Source: Chrysogorgia sp. JL179-B06
Lineage: Eukaryota; Cnidaria; Anthozoa; Scleralcyonacea; Chrysogorgiidae
Assembly (NCBI GenBank): GCA_035772405.1
Contig: JAYKKM010000428.1
Span: 2,895,001 to 2,959,000, forward strand
Direction: 5' to 3'
DNA: 64,000 nucleotides
Below the pieces are notes generated by a model. It did no database searches. It was not told the DNA's origin and saw only the letters and a program-made list of their open reading frames with translations. The translations under genes were made by a program, and so were the position numbers. Positions 10,863 to 25,800 of this stretch are shown in pieces; positions within the stretch are counted from its first letter, which is position 1; every line of letters begins with the position of its first letter.

Positions 10863-13800
10863 GGTCGTAATAACGAGGTGGTCGTAATAACGAGGTGGTC
10901 GTAATAACGAGATATTGGTCGTGTTAACGAGGTGGTCGTAATAACGAGGTGGTCGTAATAACGAGGTGGTCGTAATAACGAGGTGGTCGTAATAACGAGG
11001 TGGTCGTAATAACGAGGTGGTCGTATTAACGAGGTGGTCATAATAACGAGGTGGTCGTAATAACGAGGTGGTCGTAATAACGAGGTGGTCGTAATAACGA
11101 GGTGGTCGTAATAACGAGGTGGTCATAATAACGAGGTGGTCGTAATAACGAGGTGGTCGTAATAACGAGGTGGTCGTAATAACGAGGTGGTCATAATAAC
11201 AAGGTGGTCGTGTTAACGAGGTGGTCGTATTAACGAGGTGGTCGTAATAACGAGGTGGTCGTAATAACGAGGTGGTCGTAATAACGAGGTGGTCGTAATA
11301 ACGAGGTGGTCATAATAACGAGGTGGTCGTGTTAACGAGGTGGTCGTAATAACGAGATATTGGTCGTGTTAACGAGGTGGTCGTAATAACGAGGTGGTCG
11401 TAATAACGAGGTGGTCGTAATAACGAGGTGGTCGTAATAACGAGGTGGGCGTAATAACGAGGTGGTCGTATTAACGAGGTGGTCGTATTAACGAGGTGGT
11501 CGTGTTAACGAGGTGGTCGTAATAACGAGGTGGTCGTAATAACGAGGTGGTCGTGTTAACGAGGTGGTCGTATTAACGAGGTGGTCGTGTTAACGAGGTG
11601 GTCGTAATAACGAGGTGGTCGTAATAACGAGGTGGTCGTAATAACGAGGTGGTCGTAATTAACGAGGTGGTCGTAATAACGAGGTGGTCGTAATAACGAG
11701 GTGGTCGTATTAACGAGGTGGTCGTGTTAACGAGGTGGTCGTAATAACGAGGTGGTCGTAATAACGAGGTGGTCGTAATAACGAGGTGGTCGTGTTAACG
11801 AGGTGGTCGTATTAACGAGGTGGTCGTATTAACGAGGTGGTCGTATTAACGAGGTGGTCGTGTTAACGAGGTGGTCGTAAAAACGAGGTGGTCGTAATAA
11901 CGAGGTGGTCGTGTTAACGAGGTGGTCGTAATAACGAGGTGGTCGTAATAACGAGGTGGTCGTAATAACGAGGTGGTCGTGTTAACGAGGTGGTCGTAAT
12001 AACGAGGTGGTCGTAATAACGAGGTGGTCGTGTTAACGAGGTGGTCGTAATAACGAGGTGGTCGTAATAACGAGGTGGTCGTAATAACGAGGTGGTCGTG
12101 TTAACGAGGTGGTCGTAATAACGAGGTGGTCGTATTAACGAGGTGGTCGTATTAACGAGGTGGTCGTGTTAACGAGGTGGTCGTAATAACGAGGTGGTCG
12201 TAATAACGAGGTGGTCGTGTTAACGAGGTGGTCGTATTAACGAGGTGGTCGTAATAACGAGGTGGTCGTAATAACGAGGTGGTCGTGTTAACGAGGTGGT
12301 CGTAATAACGAGGTGGTCGTAATAACGAGGTGGTCGTGTTAACGAGGTGGTCGTAATAACGAGGTGGTCGTATTAACGAGGTGGTCGTAATAACGAGGTG
12401 GTCGTATTAACGAGGTGGTCGTGTTAACGAGGTGGTCGTAATAACGAGGTGGTCGTAATAACGAGGTGGTCGTGTTAACGAGGTGGTCGTAATAACGAGG
12501 TGGTCGTATTAACGAGGTGGTCGTAATAACGAGGTGGTCGTAATAACGAGGTGGTCGTATTAACGAGGTGGTCGTAATAACGAGGTGGTCGTATTAACGA
12601 GGTGGTCGTATTAACGAGGTGGTCGTATTAACGAGGTGGTCATAATAACGAGGTGGTCATATTAACGAGGTGGTTGTGTTAACGAGGTGGTCGTAATAAC
12701 GAGGTGGTCGTAATAACGAGGTGGTCGTGTTAACGAGGTGGTCGTAATAACGAGGTGGTCGTAATAACGAGGTGGTCGTATTAACGAGGTGGTCGTATTA
12801 ACGAGGTGGTCGTAATAACGAGGTGGTCGTAATAACGAGGTGGTCGCATTAACGAGGTGGTCGTAATAACGAGGTGGTCGTAATAACGAGGTGGTCGTAT
12901 TAACGAGGTGGTCGTGTTAACGAGGTGGTCGTAATAACGAGGTGGTCGTGTTAACGAGGTGGTCGTAATAACGAGGTGGTCGTAATAACGAGGTGGTCGT
13001 ATTAACGAGGTGGTCGTAATAACGAGGTGGTCGTAATAACGAGGTGGTCGTAATAACGAGGTGGTCGTAATAACGAGGTGGTCGTAATAACGAGGTGGTC
13101 GTATTAACGAGGTGGTCGTGTTAACGAGGTGGTCGTAATAACGAGGTGGTCGTGTTAACGAGGTGGTCGTAATAACGAGGTGGTCGTAATAACGAGGTGG
13201 TCGTAATAACGAGGTGGTCGTAATAACGAGGTGGTCGTAATAACGAGGTGGTCGTAATAACGAGGTGGTCGTAATAACGAGGTGGTCGTGTTAACGAGGT
13301 GGTCGTAATAACGAGGTGGTCGTATTAACGAGGTGGTCGTATTAACGAGGTGGTCGTGTTAACGAGGTGGTCGTAATAACGAGGTGGTCGTAATAACGAG
13401 GTGGTCGTATTAACGAGGTGGTCGTATTAACGAGGTGGTCGTATTAACGAGGTGGTCGTAATAACGAGGTGGTCGTAATAACGAGGTGGTCGTAATAACG
13501 AGGTGGTCGTATTAACGAGGTGGTCGTAATAACGAGGTGGTCGTATTAACGAGGTGGTCGTAATAACGAGGTGGTCGTGTTAACGAGGTGGTGGTAATAA
13601 CGAGGTGGTCGTATTAACGAGGTGGTCGTATTAACGAGGTGGTCGTAATAACGAGGTGGTCATAATAACGAGGTGGTCGTATTAACGAGGTGGTCGTAAT
13701 AACGAGGTGGTCGTAATAACGAGGTGGTCGTAATAACGAGGTGGTCGTATTAACGAGGTGGTCGTGTTAACGAGGTGGTCGTATTAACGAGGTAGTCGTA

Positions 13801-16800
13801 TTAACGAGGTGGTCGTATTAACGAGGTGGTCGTAATAACGAGGTGGTCGTATTAACGAGGTGGTCGTAATAACGAGGTGGTCGTAATAACGAGGTGGTCG
13901 TAATAACGAGGTGGTCGTAATAACGAGGTGGTCGTAATAACGAGGTGGTCGTAATAACGAGGTGGTCGTAATAACGAGGTGGTCGTAATAACGAGGTGGT
14001 CGTAATAACGAGGTGGTCGTAATAACGAGGTGGTCGTAATAACGAGGTGGTCGTAATAACGAGGTGGTCGTAATAACGAGGTGGTCGTAATAACGAGGTG
14101 GTCGTAATAACGAGGTGGTCGTAATAACGAGGTGGTCGTCGTAATAACGAGGTGGTCGTAATAACGAGGTGGTCGTAATAACGAGGTGGTCGTGTTAACG
14201 AGGTGGTCGTAATAACGAGGTGGTCGTAATAACGAGGTGGTCGTAATAACGAGGTGGTCGTAATAACGAGGTGGTCGTAATAACGAGGTGGTCGTAATAA
14301 CGAGGTGGTCGTAATAACGAGGTGGTCGTAATAACGAGGTGGTCGTATTAACGAGGTGGTCGTAATAACGAGGTGGTCGTAATAACGAGGTGGTCGTAAT
14401 AACGAGGTGGTCGTAATAACGAGGTGGTCGTAATAACGAGGTGGTCGTAATAACGAGGTGGTCGTAATAACGAGGTGGTCGTAATAACGAGGTGGTCGTA
14501 ATAACGAGGTGGTCGTAATAACGAGGTGGTCGTAATAACGAGGTGGTCGTAATAACGAGGTGGTCGTAATAACGAGGTGGTCGTAATAACGAGGTGGTCG
14601 TAATAACGAGGTGGTCGTAATAACGAGGTGGTCGTAATAACGAGGTGGTCGTAATAACGAGGTGGTCGTATTAACGAGGTGGTCGTAATAACGAGGTGGT
14701 CGTAATAACGAGGTGGTCGTAATAACGAGGTGGTCGTAATAACGAGGTGGTCGTAATAACGAGGTGGTCGTAATAACGAGGTGGTCGTAATAACGAGGTG
14801 GTCGTAATAACGAGGTGGTCGTAATAACGAGGTGGTCGTAATAACGAGGTGGTCGTAATAACGAGGTGGTCGTAATAACGAGGTGGTCGTAATAACGAGG
14901 TGGTCGTAATAACGAGGTGGTCGTGTTAACGAGGTGGTCGTAATAACGAGGTGGTCGTAATAACGAGGTGGTCGTAATAACGAGGTGGTCGTAATAACGA
15001 GGTGGTCGTAATAACGAGGTGGTCGTAATAACGAGGTGGTCGTAATAACGAGGTGGTCGTGTTAACGAGGTGGTCGTAATAACGAGGTGGTCGTAATTAA
15101 CGAGGTGGTCGTAATAACGAGGTGGTCGTAACGAGGTGGTCGTAATAACGAGGTGGTCGTAATAACGAGGTGGTCGTGTTAACGAGGTGGTCGTAATAAC
15201 GAGGTGGTCGTAATAACGAGGTGGTCGTGTTAACGAGGTGGTCGTAATAACGAGGTGGTCGTAATAACGAGGTGGTCGTAATAACGAGGTGGTCGTAATA
15301 ACGAGGTGGTCGTAATAACGAGGTGGTCGTAATAACGAGGTGGTCGTATAACGAGGTGGTCGTAATAACGAGGTGGTCGTAATTTAACGAGGTGGTCGTA
15401 ATAACGAGGTGGTCGTAATAACGAGGTGGTCGTGTTAACGAGGTGGTCGTAATAACGAGGTGGTCGTAATAACGAGGTGGTCGTAATAACGAGGTGGTCG
15501 TAATAACGAGGTGGTCGTAATAACGAGGTGGTCGTAATAACGAGGTGGTCGTAATAACGAGGTGGTCGTAATAACGAGGTGGTCGTAATAACGAGGTGGT
15601 CGTAATAACGAGGTGGTCGTAATAACGAGGTGGTCGTAATAACGAGGTGGTCGTATTAACGAGGTGGTCGTAATAACGAGGTGGTCGTAATAACGAGGTG
15701 GTCGTGTTAACGAGGTGGTCGTAATAACGAGGTGGTCGTAATAACGAGGTGGTCGTATTAACGAGGTGGTCGTAATAACGAGGTGGTCGTAATAACGAGG
15801 TGGTCGTAATAACGAGGTGGTCGTAATAACGAGGTGGTCGTAATAACGAGGTGGTCGTAATAACGAGGTGGTCGTAATAACGAGGTGGTCGTAATAACGA
15901 GGTGGTCGTGTTAACGAGGTGGTCGTAATAACGAGGTGGTCGTAATAACGAGGTGGTCGTAATTAACGAGGTGGTCGTAATAACGAGGTGGTCGTAATAA
16001 CGAGGTGGTCGTAATAACGAGGTGGTCGTGTTAACGAGGTGGTCGTAATAACGAGGTGGTCGTAATAACGAGGTGGTCGTAATAACGAGGTGGTCGTGTT
16101 AACGAGGTGGTCGTAATAACGAGGTGGTCGTAATAACGAGGTGGTCGTAATAACGAGGTGGTCGTAATAACGAGGTGGTCGTAATAACGAGGTGGTCGTA
16201 ATAACGAGGTGGTCGTAATAACGAGGTGGTCGTAATAACGAGGTGGTCGTAATAACGAGGTGGTCGTATTAACGAGGTGGTCGTGTTAACGAGGTGGTCG
16301 TAATAACGAGGTGGTCGTAATAACGAGGTGGTCGTAATAACGAGGTGGTCGTAATAACGAGGTGGTCGTAATAACGAGGTGGTCGTAATAACGAGGTGGT
16401 CGTGTTAACGAGGTGGTCGTAATAACGAGGTGGTCGTAATAACGAGGTGGTCGTGTTAACGAGGTGGTCGTAATAACGAGGTGGTCGTAATAACGAGGTG
16501 GTCGTAATAACGAGGTGGTCGTAATAACGAGGTGGTCGTAATAACGAGGTGGTCGTAATAACGAGGTGGTCGTAATAACGAGGTGGTCGTATTAACGAGG
16601 TGGTCGTAATAACGAGGTGGTCGTAATAACGAGGTGGTCGTAATAACGAGGTGGTCGTAATAACGAGGTGGTCGTATTAACGAGGTGGTCGTAATAACGA
16701 GGTGGTCGTAATAACGAGGTGGTCGTAATAACGAGGTGGTCGTAATAACGAGGTGGTCGTAATAACGAGGTGGTCGTATTAACGAGGTGGTCGTAATAAC

Positions 16801-19800
16801 GAGGTGGTCGTAATAACGAGGTGGTCGTAATAACGAGGTGGTCGTATTAACGAGGTGGTCGTAATAACGAGGTGGTCGTAATAACGAGGTGGTCGTAATA
16901 ACGAGGTGGTCGTAATAACGAGGTGGTCGTAATAACGAGGTGGTCGTAATAACGAGGTGGTCGTAATAACGAGGTGGTCGTAATAACGAGGTGGTCGTAA
17001 TAACGAGGTGGTCGTAATAACGAGGTGGTCGTGTTAACGAGGTGGTCGTAATAACGAGGTGGTCGTAATAACGAGGTGGTCGTAATAACGAGGTGGTCGT
17101 AATAACGAGGTGGTCGTAATAACGAGGTGGTCGTAATAACGAGGTGGTCGTAATAACGAGGTGGTCGTAATAACGAGGTGGTCGTAATAACGAGGTGGTC
17201 GTAATAACGAGGTGGTCGTAATAACGAGGTGGTCGTAATAACGAGGTGGTCGTAATAACGAGGTGGTCGTGTTAACGAGGTGGTCGTCGTAATAACGAGG
17301 TGGTCGTAATAACGAGGTGGTCGTAATAACGAGGTGTCGTATTAACGAGGTGGTCGTAATAACGAGGTGGTCGTGTTAACGAGGTGGTCGTAATAACGAG
17401 GTGGTCGTAATAACGAGGTGGTCGTAATAACGAGGTGGTCGTATTAACGAGGTGGTCGTAATAACGAGGTGGTCGTAATAACGAGGATGGTCGTAATAAC
17501 GAGGTGGTCGTAATAACGAGGTGGTCGTAATAACGAGGTGGTCGTAATAACGAGGTGGTCGTAATAACGAGGTGGTCGTATTAACGAGGTGGTCGTAATA
17601 ACGAGGTGGTCGTAATAACGAGGTGGTCGTGTTAACGAGGTGGTCGTAATAACGAGGTGGTCGTGTTAACGAGGTGGTCGTAATAACGAGGTGGTCGTAA
17701 TAACGAGGTGGTCGTAATAACGAGGTGGTCGTAATAACGAGGTGGTCGTAATAACGAGGTGGTCGTAATAACGAGGTGGTCGTAATAACGAGGTGGTCGT
17801 ATTAACGAGGTGGTCGTAATAACGAGGTGGTCGTAATAACGAGGTGGTCGTAATAACGAGGTGGTCGTAATAACGAGGTGGTCGTAATAACGAGGTGGTC
17901 GTATTAACGAGGTGGTCGTGTTAACGAGGTGGTCGTAATAACGAGGTGGTCGTGTTAACGAGGTGGTCGTAATAACGAGGTGGTCGTAATAACGAGGTGG
18001 TCGTGTTAACGAGGTGGTCGTAATAACGAGGTGGTCGTAATAACGAGGTGGTCGTAATAACGAGGTGGTCGTAATAACGAGGTGGTCGTAATAACGAGGT
18101 GGTCGTATTAACGAGGTGGTCGTAATAACGAGGTGGTCGTAATAACGAGGTGGTCGTAATAACGAGGTGGTCGTAATAACGAGGTGGTCGTAATAACGAG
18201 GTGGTCGTAATAACGAGGTGGTCGTGTTAACGAGGTGGTCGTAATAACGAGGTGGTCGTAATAACGAGGTGGTCGTAATAACGAGGTGGTCGTAATAACG
18301 AGGTGGTCGTGTTAACGAGGTGGTCGTAATAACGAGGTGGTCGTGTTAACGAGGTGGTCGTAATAACGAGGTGGTCGTATTAACGAGGTGGTCGTAATAA
18401 CGAGGTGGTCGTAATAACGAGGTGGTCGTAATAACGAGGTGGTCGTAATAACGAGGTGGTCGTAATAACGAGGTGGTCGTAATAACGAGGTGGTCGTAAT
18501 AACGAGGTGGTCGTATTAACGAGGTGGTCGTGTTAACGAGGTGGTCGTAATAACGAGGTGGTCGTGTTAACGAGGTGGTCGTAATAACGAGGTGGTCGTA
18601 ATAACGAGGTGGTCGTGTTAACGAGGTGGTCGTAATAACGAGGTGGTCGTAATAACGAGGTGGTCGTATTAACGAGGTGGTCGTAATAACGAGGTGGTCG
18701 TAATAACGAGGTGGTCGTAATAACGAGGTGGTCGTAATAACGAGGTGGTCGTAATAACGAGGTGGTCGTGTTAACGAGGTGGTCGTGTTAACGAGGTGGT
18801 CGTAATAACGAGGTGGTCGTAATAACGAGGTGGTCGTAATAACGAGGTGGTCGTAATAACGAGGTGGTCGTAATAACGAGGTGGTCGTAATAACGAGGTG
18901 GTCGTAATAACGAGGTGGTCGTAATAACGAGGTGGTCGTGTTAACGAGGTGGTCGTAATAACGAGGTGGTCGTAATAACGAGGTGGTCGTAATAACGAGG
19001 TGGTCGTGTTAACGAGGTGGTCGTAATAACGAGGTGGTCGTAATAACGAGGTGGTCGTAATAACGAGGTGGTCGTAATAACGAGGTGGTCGTGTTAACGA
19101 GGTGGTCGTAATAACGAGGTGGTCGTAATAACGAGGTGGTCGTAATAACGAGGTGGTCGTGTTAACGAGGTGGTCGTAATAACGAGGTGGTCGTAATAAC
19201 GAGGTGGTCGTATTAACGAGGTGGTCGTAATAACGAGGTGGTCGTAATAACGAGGTGGTCGTGTTAACGAGGTGGTCGTATTAACGAGGTGGTCGTAATA
19301 ACGAGGTGGTCGTATTAACGAGGTGGTCGTAATAACGAGGTGGTCGTAATAACGAGGTGGTCGTATTAACGAGGTGGTCGTAATAACGAGGTGGTCGTGT
19401 TAACGAGGTGGTCGTATTAACGAGGTGGTCGTAATAACGAGGTGGTCGTAATAACGAGGTGGTCGTATTAACGAGGTGGTCGTAATAACGAGGTGGTCGT
19501 AATAACGAGGTGGTCGTATTAACGAGGTGGTCGTAATAACGAGGTGGTCGTAATAACGAGGTGGTCGTAATAACGAGGTGGTCGTATTAACGAGGTGGTC
19601 GTAATAACGAGGTGGTCGTAATAACGAGGTGGTCGTGTTAACGAGGTGGTCGTAATAACGAGGTGGTCGTAATAACGAGGTGGTCGTAATAACGAGGTGG
19701 TCGTAATAACGAGGTGGTCGTAATAACGAGGTGGTCGTGTTAACGAGGTGGTCGTAATAACGAGGTGGTCGTAATAACGAGGTGGTCGTGTTAACGAGGT

Positions 19801-22800
19801 GGTCGTAATAACGAGGTGGTCGTAATAACGAGGTGGTCGTAATAACGAGGTGGTCGTAATAACGAGGTGGTCGTAATAACGAGGTGGTCGTAATAACGAG
19901 GTGGTCGTAATAACGAGGTGGTCGTGTTAACGAGGTGGTCGTAATAACGAGGTGGTCGTAATAACGAGGTGGTCGTAATAACGAGGTGGTCGTATTAACG
20001 AGGTGGTCGTAATAACGAGGTGGTCGTATTAACGAGGTGGTCGTAATAACGAGGTGGTCGTAATAACGAGGTGGTCGTAATAACGAGGTGGTCGTAATAA
20101 CGAGGTGGTCGTAATAACGAGGTGGTCGTAATAACGAGGTGGTCGTAATAACGAGGTGGTCGTAATAACGAGGTGGTCATAATAACGAGGTGGTCGTGTT
20201 AACGAGGTGGTCGTAATAACGAGGTGGTCGTAATAACGAGGTGGTCGTAATAACGAGGTGGTCGTAATAACGAGGTGGTCGTAATAACGAGGTGGTCGTA
20301 ATAACGAGGTGGTCGTATAACGAGGTGGTCGTAATAACGAGGTGGTCGTAATAACGAGGTGGTCGTGTTAACGAGGTGGTCGTATAACGAGGTGGTCGTG
20401 TTAACGAGGTGGTCGTAATAACGAGGTGGTCGTAATAACGAGGTGGTCGTAATAACGAGGTGGTCGTAATAACGAGGTGGTCGTAATAACGAGGTGGTCG
20501 TAATAACGAGGTGGTCGTAATAACGAGGTGGTCGTAATAACGAGGTGGTCGTAATAACGAGGTGGTCGTAATAACGAGGTGGTCATAATAACGAGGTGGT
20601 CGTGTTAACGAGGTGGTCGTGTTAACGAGGTGGTCGTAATAACGAGGTGGTCGTAATAACGAGGTGGTCGTAATAACGAGGTGGTCGTAATAACGAGGTG
20701 GTCGTAATAACGAGGTGGTCGTAATAACGAGGTGGTCGTAATAACGAGGTGGTCGTAATAACGAGGTGGTCGTAATAACGAGGTGGTCGTTAACGAGGTG
20801 GTCGTAATAACGAGGTGGTCGTAATAACGAGGTGGTCGTAATAACGAGGTGGTCGTAATAACGAGGTGGTCGTAATAACGAGGTGGTCGTAATAACGAGG
20901 TGGTCGTAATAACGAGGTGGTCGTGTTAACGAGGTGGTCGTAATAACGAGGTGGTCGTAATAACGAGGTGGTCGTAATAACGAGGTGGTCGTGTTAACGA
21001 GGTGGTCGTAATAACGAGGTGGTCGTAATAACGAGGTGGTCGTAATAACGAGGTGGTCGTAATAACGAGGTGGTCGTATTAACGAGGTGGTCGTAATAAC
21101 GAGGTGGTCGTAATAACGAGGTGGTCGTAATAACGAGGTGGTCGTAATAACGAGGTGGTCGTAATAACGAGGTGGTCGTGTTAACGAGGTGGTCGTAATA
21201 ACGAGGTGGTCGTGTTAACGAGGTGGTCGTAATAACGAGGTGGTCGTATTAACGAGGTGGTCGTAATAACGAGGTGGTCGTATTAACGAGGTGGTCGTAA
21301 TAACGAGGTGGTCGTAATAACGAGGTGGTCGTAATAACGAGGTGGTCGTAATAACGAGGTGGTCGTAATAACGAGGTGGTCGTATTAACGAGGTGGTCGT
21401 AATAACGAGGTGGTCGTAATAACGAGGTGGTCGTGTTAACGAGGTGGTCGTAATAACGAGGTGGTCGTAATTAACGAGGTGGTCGTAATAACGAGGTGGT
21501 CGTAATAACGAGGTGGTCGTAATAACGAGGTGGTCGTAATAACGAGGTGGTCGTAATAACGAGGTGGTCGTAATAACGAGGTGGTCGTAATAACGAGGTG
21601 GTCGTAATAACGAGGTGGTCGTAATAACGAGGTGGTCGTATAACGAGGTGGTCGTAATAACGAGGTGGTCATAATAACGAGGTGGTCGTAATAACGAGGT
21701 GGTCGTAATAACGAGGTGGTCGTAATAACGAGGTGGTCGTAATAACGAGGTGGTCGTAATAACGAGGTGGTCGTATTAACGAGGTGGTCGTAATAACGAG
21801 GTGGTCGTAATAACGAGGTGGTCGTAATAACGAGGTGGTCGTAATAACGAGGTGGTCGTAATAACGAGGTGGTCGTAATAACGAGGTGGTCGTGTTAACG
21901 AGGTGGTCGTAATAACGAGGTGGTCGTAATAACGAGGTGGTCGTAATAACGAGGTGGTCGTATTAACGAGGTGGTCGTAATAACGAGGTGGTCGTAATAA
22001 CGAGGTGGTCGTAATAACGAGGTGGTCGTAATAACGAGGTGGTCGTAATAACGAGGTGGTCGTGTTAACGAGGTGGTCGTAATAACGAGGTGGTCGTAAT
22101 AACGAGGTGGTCGTAATAACGAGGTGGTCGTAATAACGAGGTGGTCGTATAACGAGGTGGTCGTAATAACGAGGTGGTCGTAATAACGAGGTGGTCGTAA
22201 TAACGAGGTGGTCGTATTAACGAGGTGGTCGTAATAACGAGGTGGTCGTATTAACGAGGTGGTCGTAATAACGAGGTGGTCGTAATAACGAGGTGGTCGT
22301 AATAACGAGGTGGTCGTATTAACGAGGTGGTCGTATTAACGAGGTGGTCGTAATAACGAGGTGGTCGTAATAACGAGGTGGTCGTAATAACGAGGTGGTC
22401 GTAATAACGAGGTGGTCGTAATAACGAGGTGGTCGTAATAACGAGGTGGTCGTAATAACGAGGTGGTCGTAATAACGAGGTGGTCGTAATAACGAGGTGG
22501 TCGTATTAACGAGGTGGTCGTAATAACGAGGTGGTCGTAATAACGAGGTGGTCGTAATAACGAGGTGGTCGTAATAACGAGGTGGTCGTAATAACGAGGT
22601 GGTCGTAATAACGAGGTGGTCGTAATAACGAGGTGGTCGTGTTAACGAGGTGGTCGTAATAACGAGGTGGTCGTAATTAACGAGGTGGTCGTAATAACGA
22701 GGTGGTCGTAATAACGAGGTGGTCGTAATAACGAGGTGGTCGTAATAACGAGGTGGTCGTAATAACGAGGTGGTCGTATTAACGAGGTGGTCGTAATAAC

Positions 22801-25800
22801 GAGGTGGTCGTAATAACGAGGTGGTCGTAATAACGAGGTGGTCGTAATAACGAGGTGGTCGTAATAACGAGGTGGTCGTAATAACGAGGTGGTCGTAATA
22901 ACGAGGTGGTCGTAATAACGAGGTGGTCGTAATAACGAGGTGGTCGTAATAACGAGGTGGTCGTAATAACGAGGTGGTCGTAATAACGAGGTGGTCGTAA
23001 TAACGAGGTGGTCGTAATAACGAGGTGGTCGTAATAACGAGGTGGTCGTAATAACGAGGTGGTCGTAATAACGAGGTGGTCGTAATAACGAGGTGGTCGT
23101 GTTAACGAGGTGGTCGTAATAACGAGGTGGTCGTAATAACGAGGTGGTCGTAATAACGAGGTGGTCGTAATAACGAGGTGGTCGTAATAACGAGGTGGTC
23201 GTAATAACGAGGTGGTCGTAATAACGAGGTGGTCGTAATAACGAGGTGGTCGTAATAACGAGGTGGTCGTAATAACGAGGTGGTCGTAATAACGAGGTGG
23301 TCGTGTTAACGAGGTGGTCGTAATAACGAGGTGGTCGTAATAACGAGGTGGTCGTAATAACGAGGTGGTCGTATTAACGAGGTGGTCGTATTAACGAGGT
23401 GGTCGTAATAACGAGGTGGTCGTGTTAACGAGGTGGTCGTAATAACGAGGTGGTCGTAATAACGAGGTGGTCGTAATAACGAGGTGGTCGTATTAACGAG
23501 GTGGTCGTAATAACGAGGTGGTCGTAATAACGAGGTGGTCGTAATAACGAGGTGGTCGTAATAACGAGGTGGTCGTAATAACGAGGTGGTCGTAATAACG
23601 AGGTGGTCGTAATAACGAGGTGGTCGTAATAACGAGGTGGTCGTAATAACGAGGTGGTCGTAATAACGAGGTGGTCGTAATAACGAGGTGGTCGTAATAA
23701 CGAGGTGGTCGTAATAACGAGGTGGTCGTGTTAACGAGGTGGTCGTAATAACGAGGTGGTCGTGTTAACGAGGTGGTCGTAATAACGAGGTGGTCGTAAT
23801 AACGAGGTGGTCGTAATAACGAGGTGGTCGTAATAACGAGGTGGTCGTAATAACGAGGTGGTCGTAATAACGAGGTGGTCGTATTAACGAGGTGGTCGTA
23901 ATAACGAGGTGGTCGTAATAACGAGGTGGTCGTAATAACGAGGTGGTCGTATTAACGAGGTGGTCGTAATAACGAGGTGGTCGTAATAACGAGGTGGTCG
24001 TAATAACGAGGTGGTCGTAATAACGAGGTGGTCGTGTTAACGAGGTGGTCGTAATAACGAGGTGGTCGTAATAACGAGGTGGTCGTAATAACGAGGTGGT
24101 CGTAATAACGAGGTGGTCGTAATAACGAGGTGGTCGTAATAACGAGGTGGTCGTAATAACGAGGTGGTCGTAATAACGAGGTGGTCGTAATAACGAGGTG
24201 GTCGTATTAACGAGGTGGTCGTAATAACGAGGTGGTCGTAATAACGAGGTGGTCGTAATAACGAGGTGGTCGTAATAACGAGGTGGTCGTAATAACGAGG
24301 TGGTCGTAATTACGAGGTGGTCGTAATAACGAGGTGGTCGTGTTAACGAGGTGGTCGTGTTAACGAGGTGGTCGTAATAACGAGGTGGTCGTAATAACGA
24401 GGTGGTCGTAATAACGAGGTGGTCGTAATAACGAGGTGGTCGTAATAACGAGGTGGTCGTAATAACGAGGTGGTCGTAATAACGAGGTGGTCGTAATAAC
24501 GAGGTGGTCGTAATAACGAGGTGGTCGTAATAACGAGGTGGTCGTAATAACGAGGTGGTCGTAATAACGAGGTGGTCGTAATAACGAGGTGGTCGTAATA
24601 ACGAGGTGGTCGTATTAACGAGGTGGTCGTAATAACGAGGTGGTCGTAATAACGAGGTGGTCGTAATAACGAGGTGGTCGTAATAACGAGGTGGTCGTAT
24701 TAACGAGGTGGTCGTAATAACGAGGTGGTCGTAATAACGAGGTGGTCGTAATAACGAGGTGGTCGTATTAACGAGGTGGTCGTAATAACGAGGTGGTCGT
24801 ATTAACGAGGTGGTCGTAATAACGAGGTGGTCGTAATAACGAGGTGGTCGTAATAACGAGGTGGTCGTATTAACGAGGTGGTCGTAATAACGAGGTGGTC
24901 GTAATAACGAGGTGGTCGTAATAACGAGGTGGTCGTAATAACGAGGTGGTCGTAATAACGAGGTGGTCGTAATAACGAGGTGGTCGTGTTAACGAGGTGG
25001 TCGTAATAACGAGGTGGTCGTATTAACGAGGTGGTCGTAATAACGAGGTGGTCGTAATAACGAGGTGGTCGTAATAACTAGGTGAGGTCGTATTAACGAG
25101 GTGGTCGTAATAACGAGGTGGTCGTAATAACGAGGTGGTCGTAATAACGAGGTGGTCGTAATAACGAGGTGGTCGTATTAACGAGGTGGTCGTAATAACG
25201 AGGTGGTCGTAATAACGAGGTGGTCGTAATAACGAGGTGGTCGTATTAACGAGGTGGTCGTAATAACGAGGTGGTCGTAATAACGAGGTGGTCGTATTAA
25301 CGAGGTGGTCGTATTAACGAGGTGGTCGTAATAACGAGGTGGTCGTAATAACGAGGTGGTCGTAATAACGAGGTGGTCGTAATAACGAGGTGGTCGTAAT
25401 AACGAGGTGGTCGTATTAACGAGGTGGTCGTAATAACGAGGTGGTCGTAATAACGAGGTGGTCGTAATAACGAGGTGGTCGTAATAACGAGGTGGTCGTA
25501 ATAACGAGGTGGTCGTAATAACGAGGTGGTCGTATTAACGAGGTGGTCGTAATAACGAGGTGGTCGTAATAACGAGGTGGTCGTAATAACGAGGTGGTCG
25601 TAATAACGAGGTGGTCGTAATAACGAGGTGGTCGTAATAACGAGGTGGTCGTAATAACGAGGTGGTCGTAATAACGAGGTGGTCGTATTAACGAGGTGGT
25701 CGTAATAACGAGGTGGTCGTAATAACGAGGTGGTCGTAATAACGAGGTGGTCGTATTAACGAGGGTGGTCTTAATAACGAGGTGGTCGTATTAACGAGGT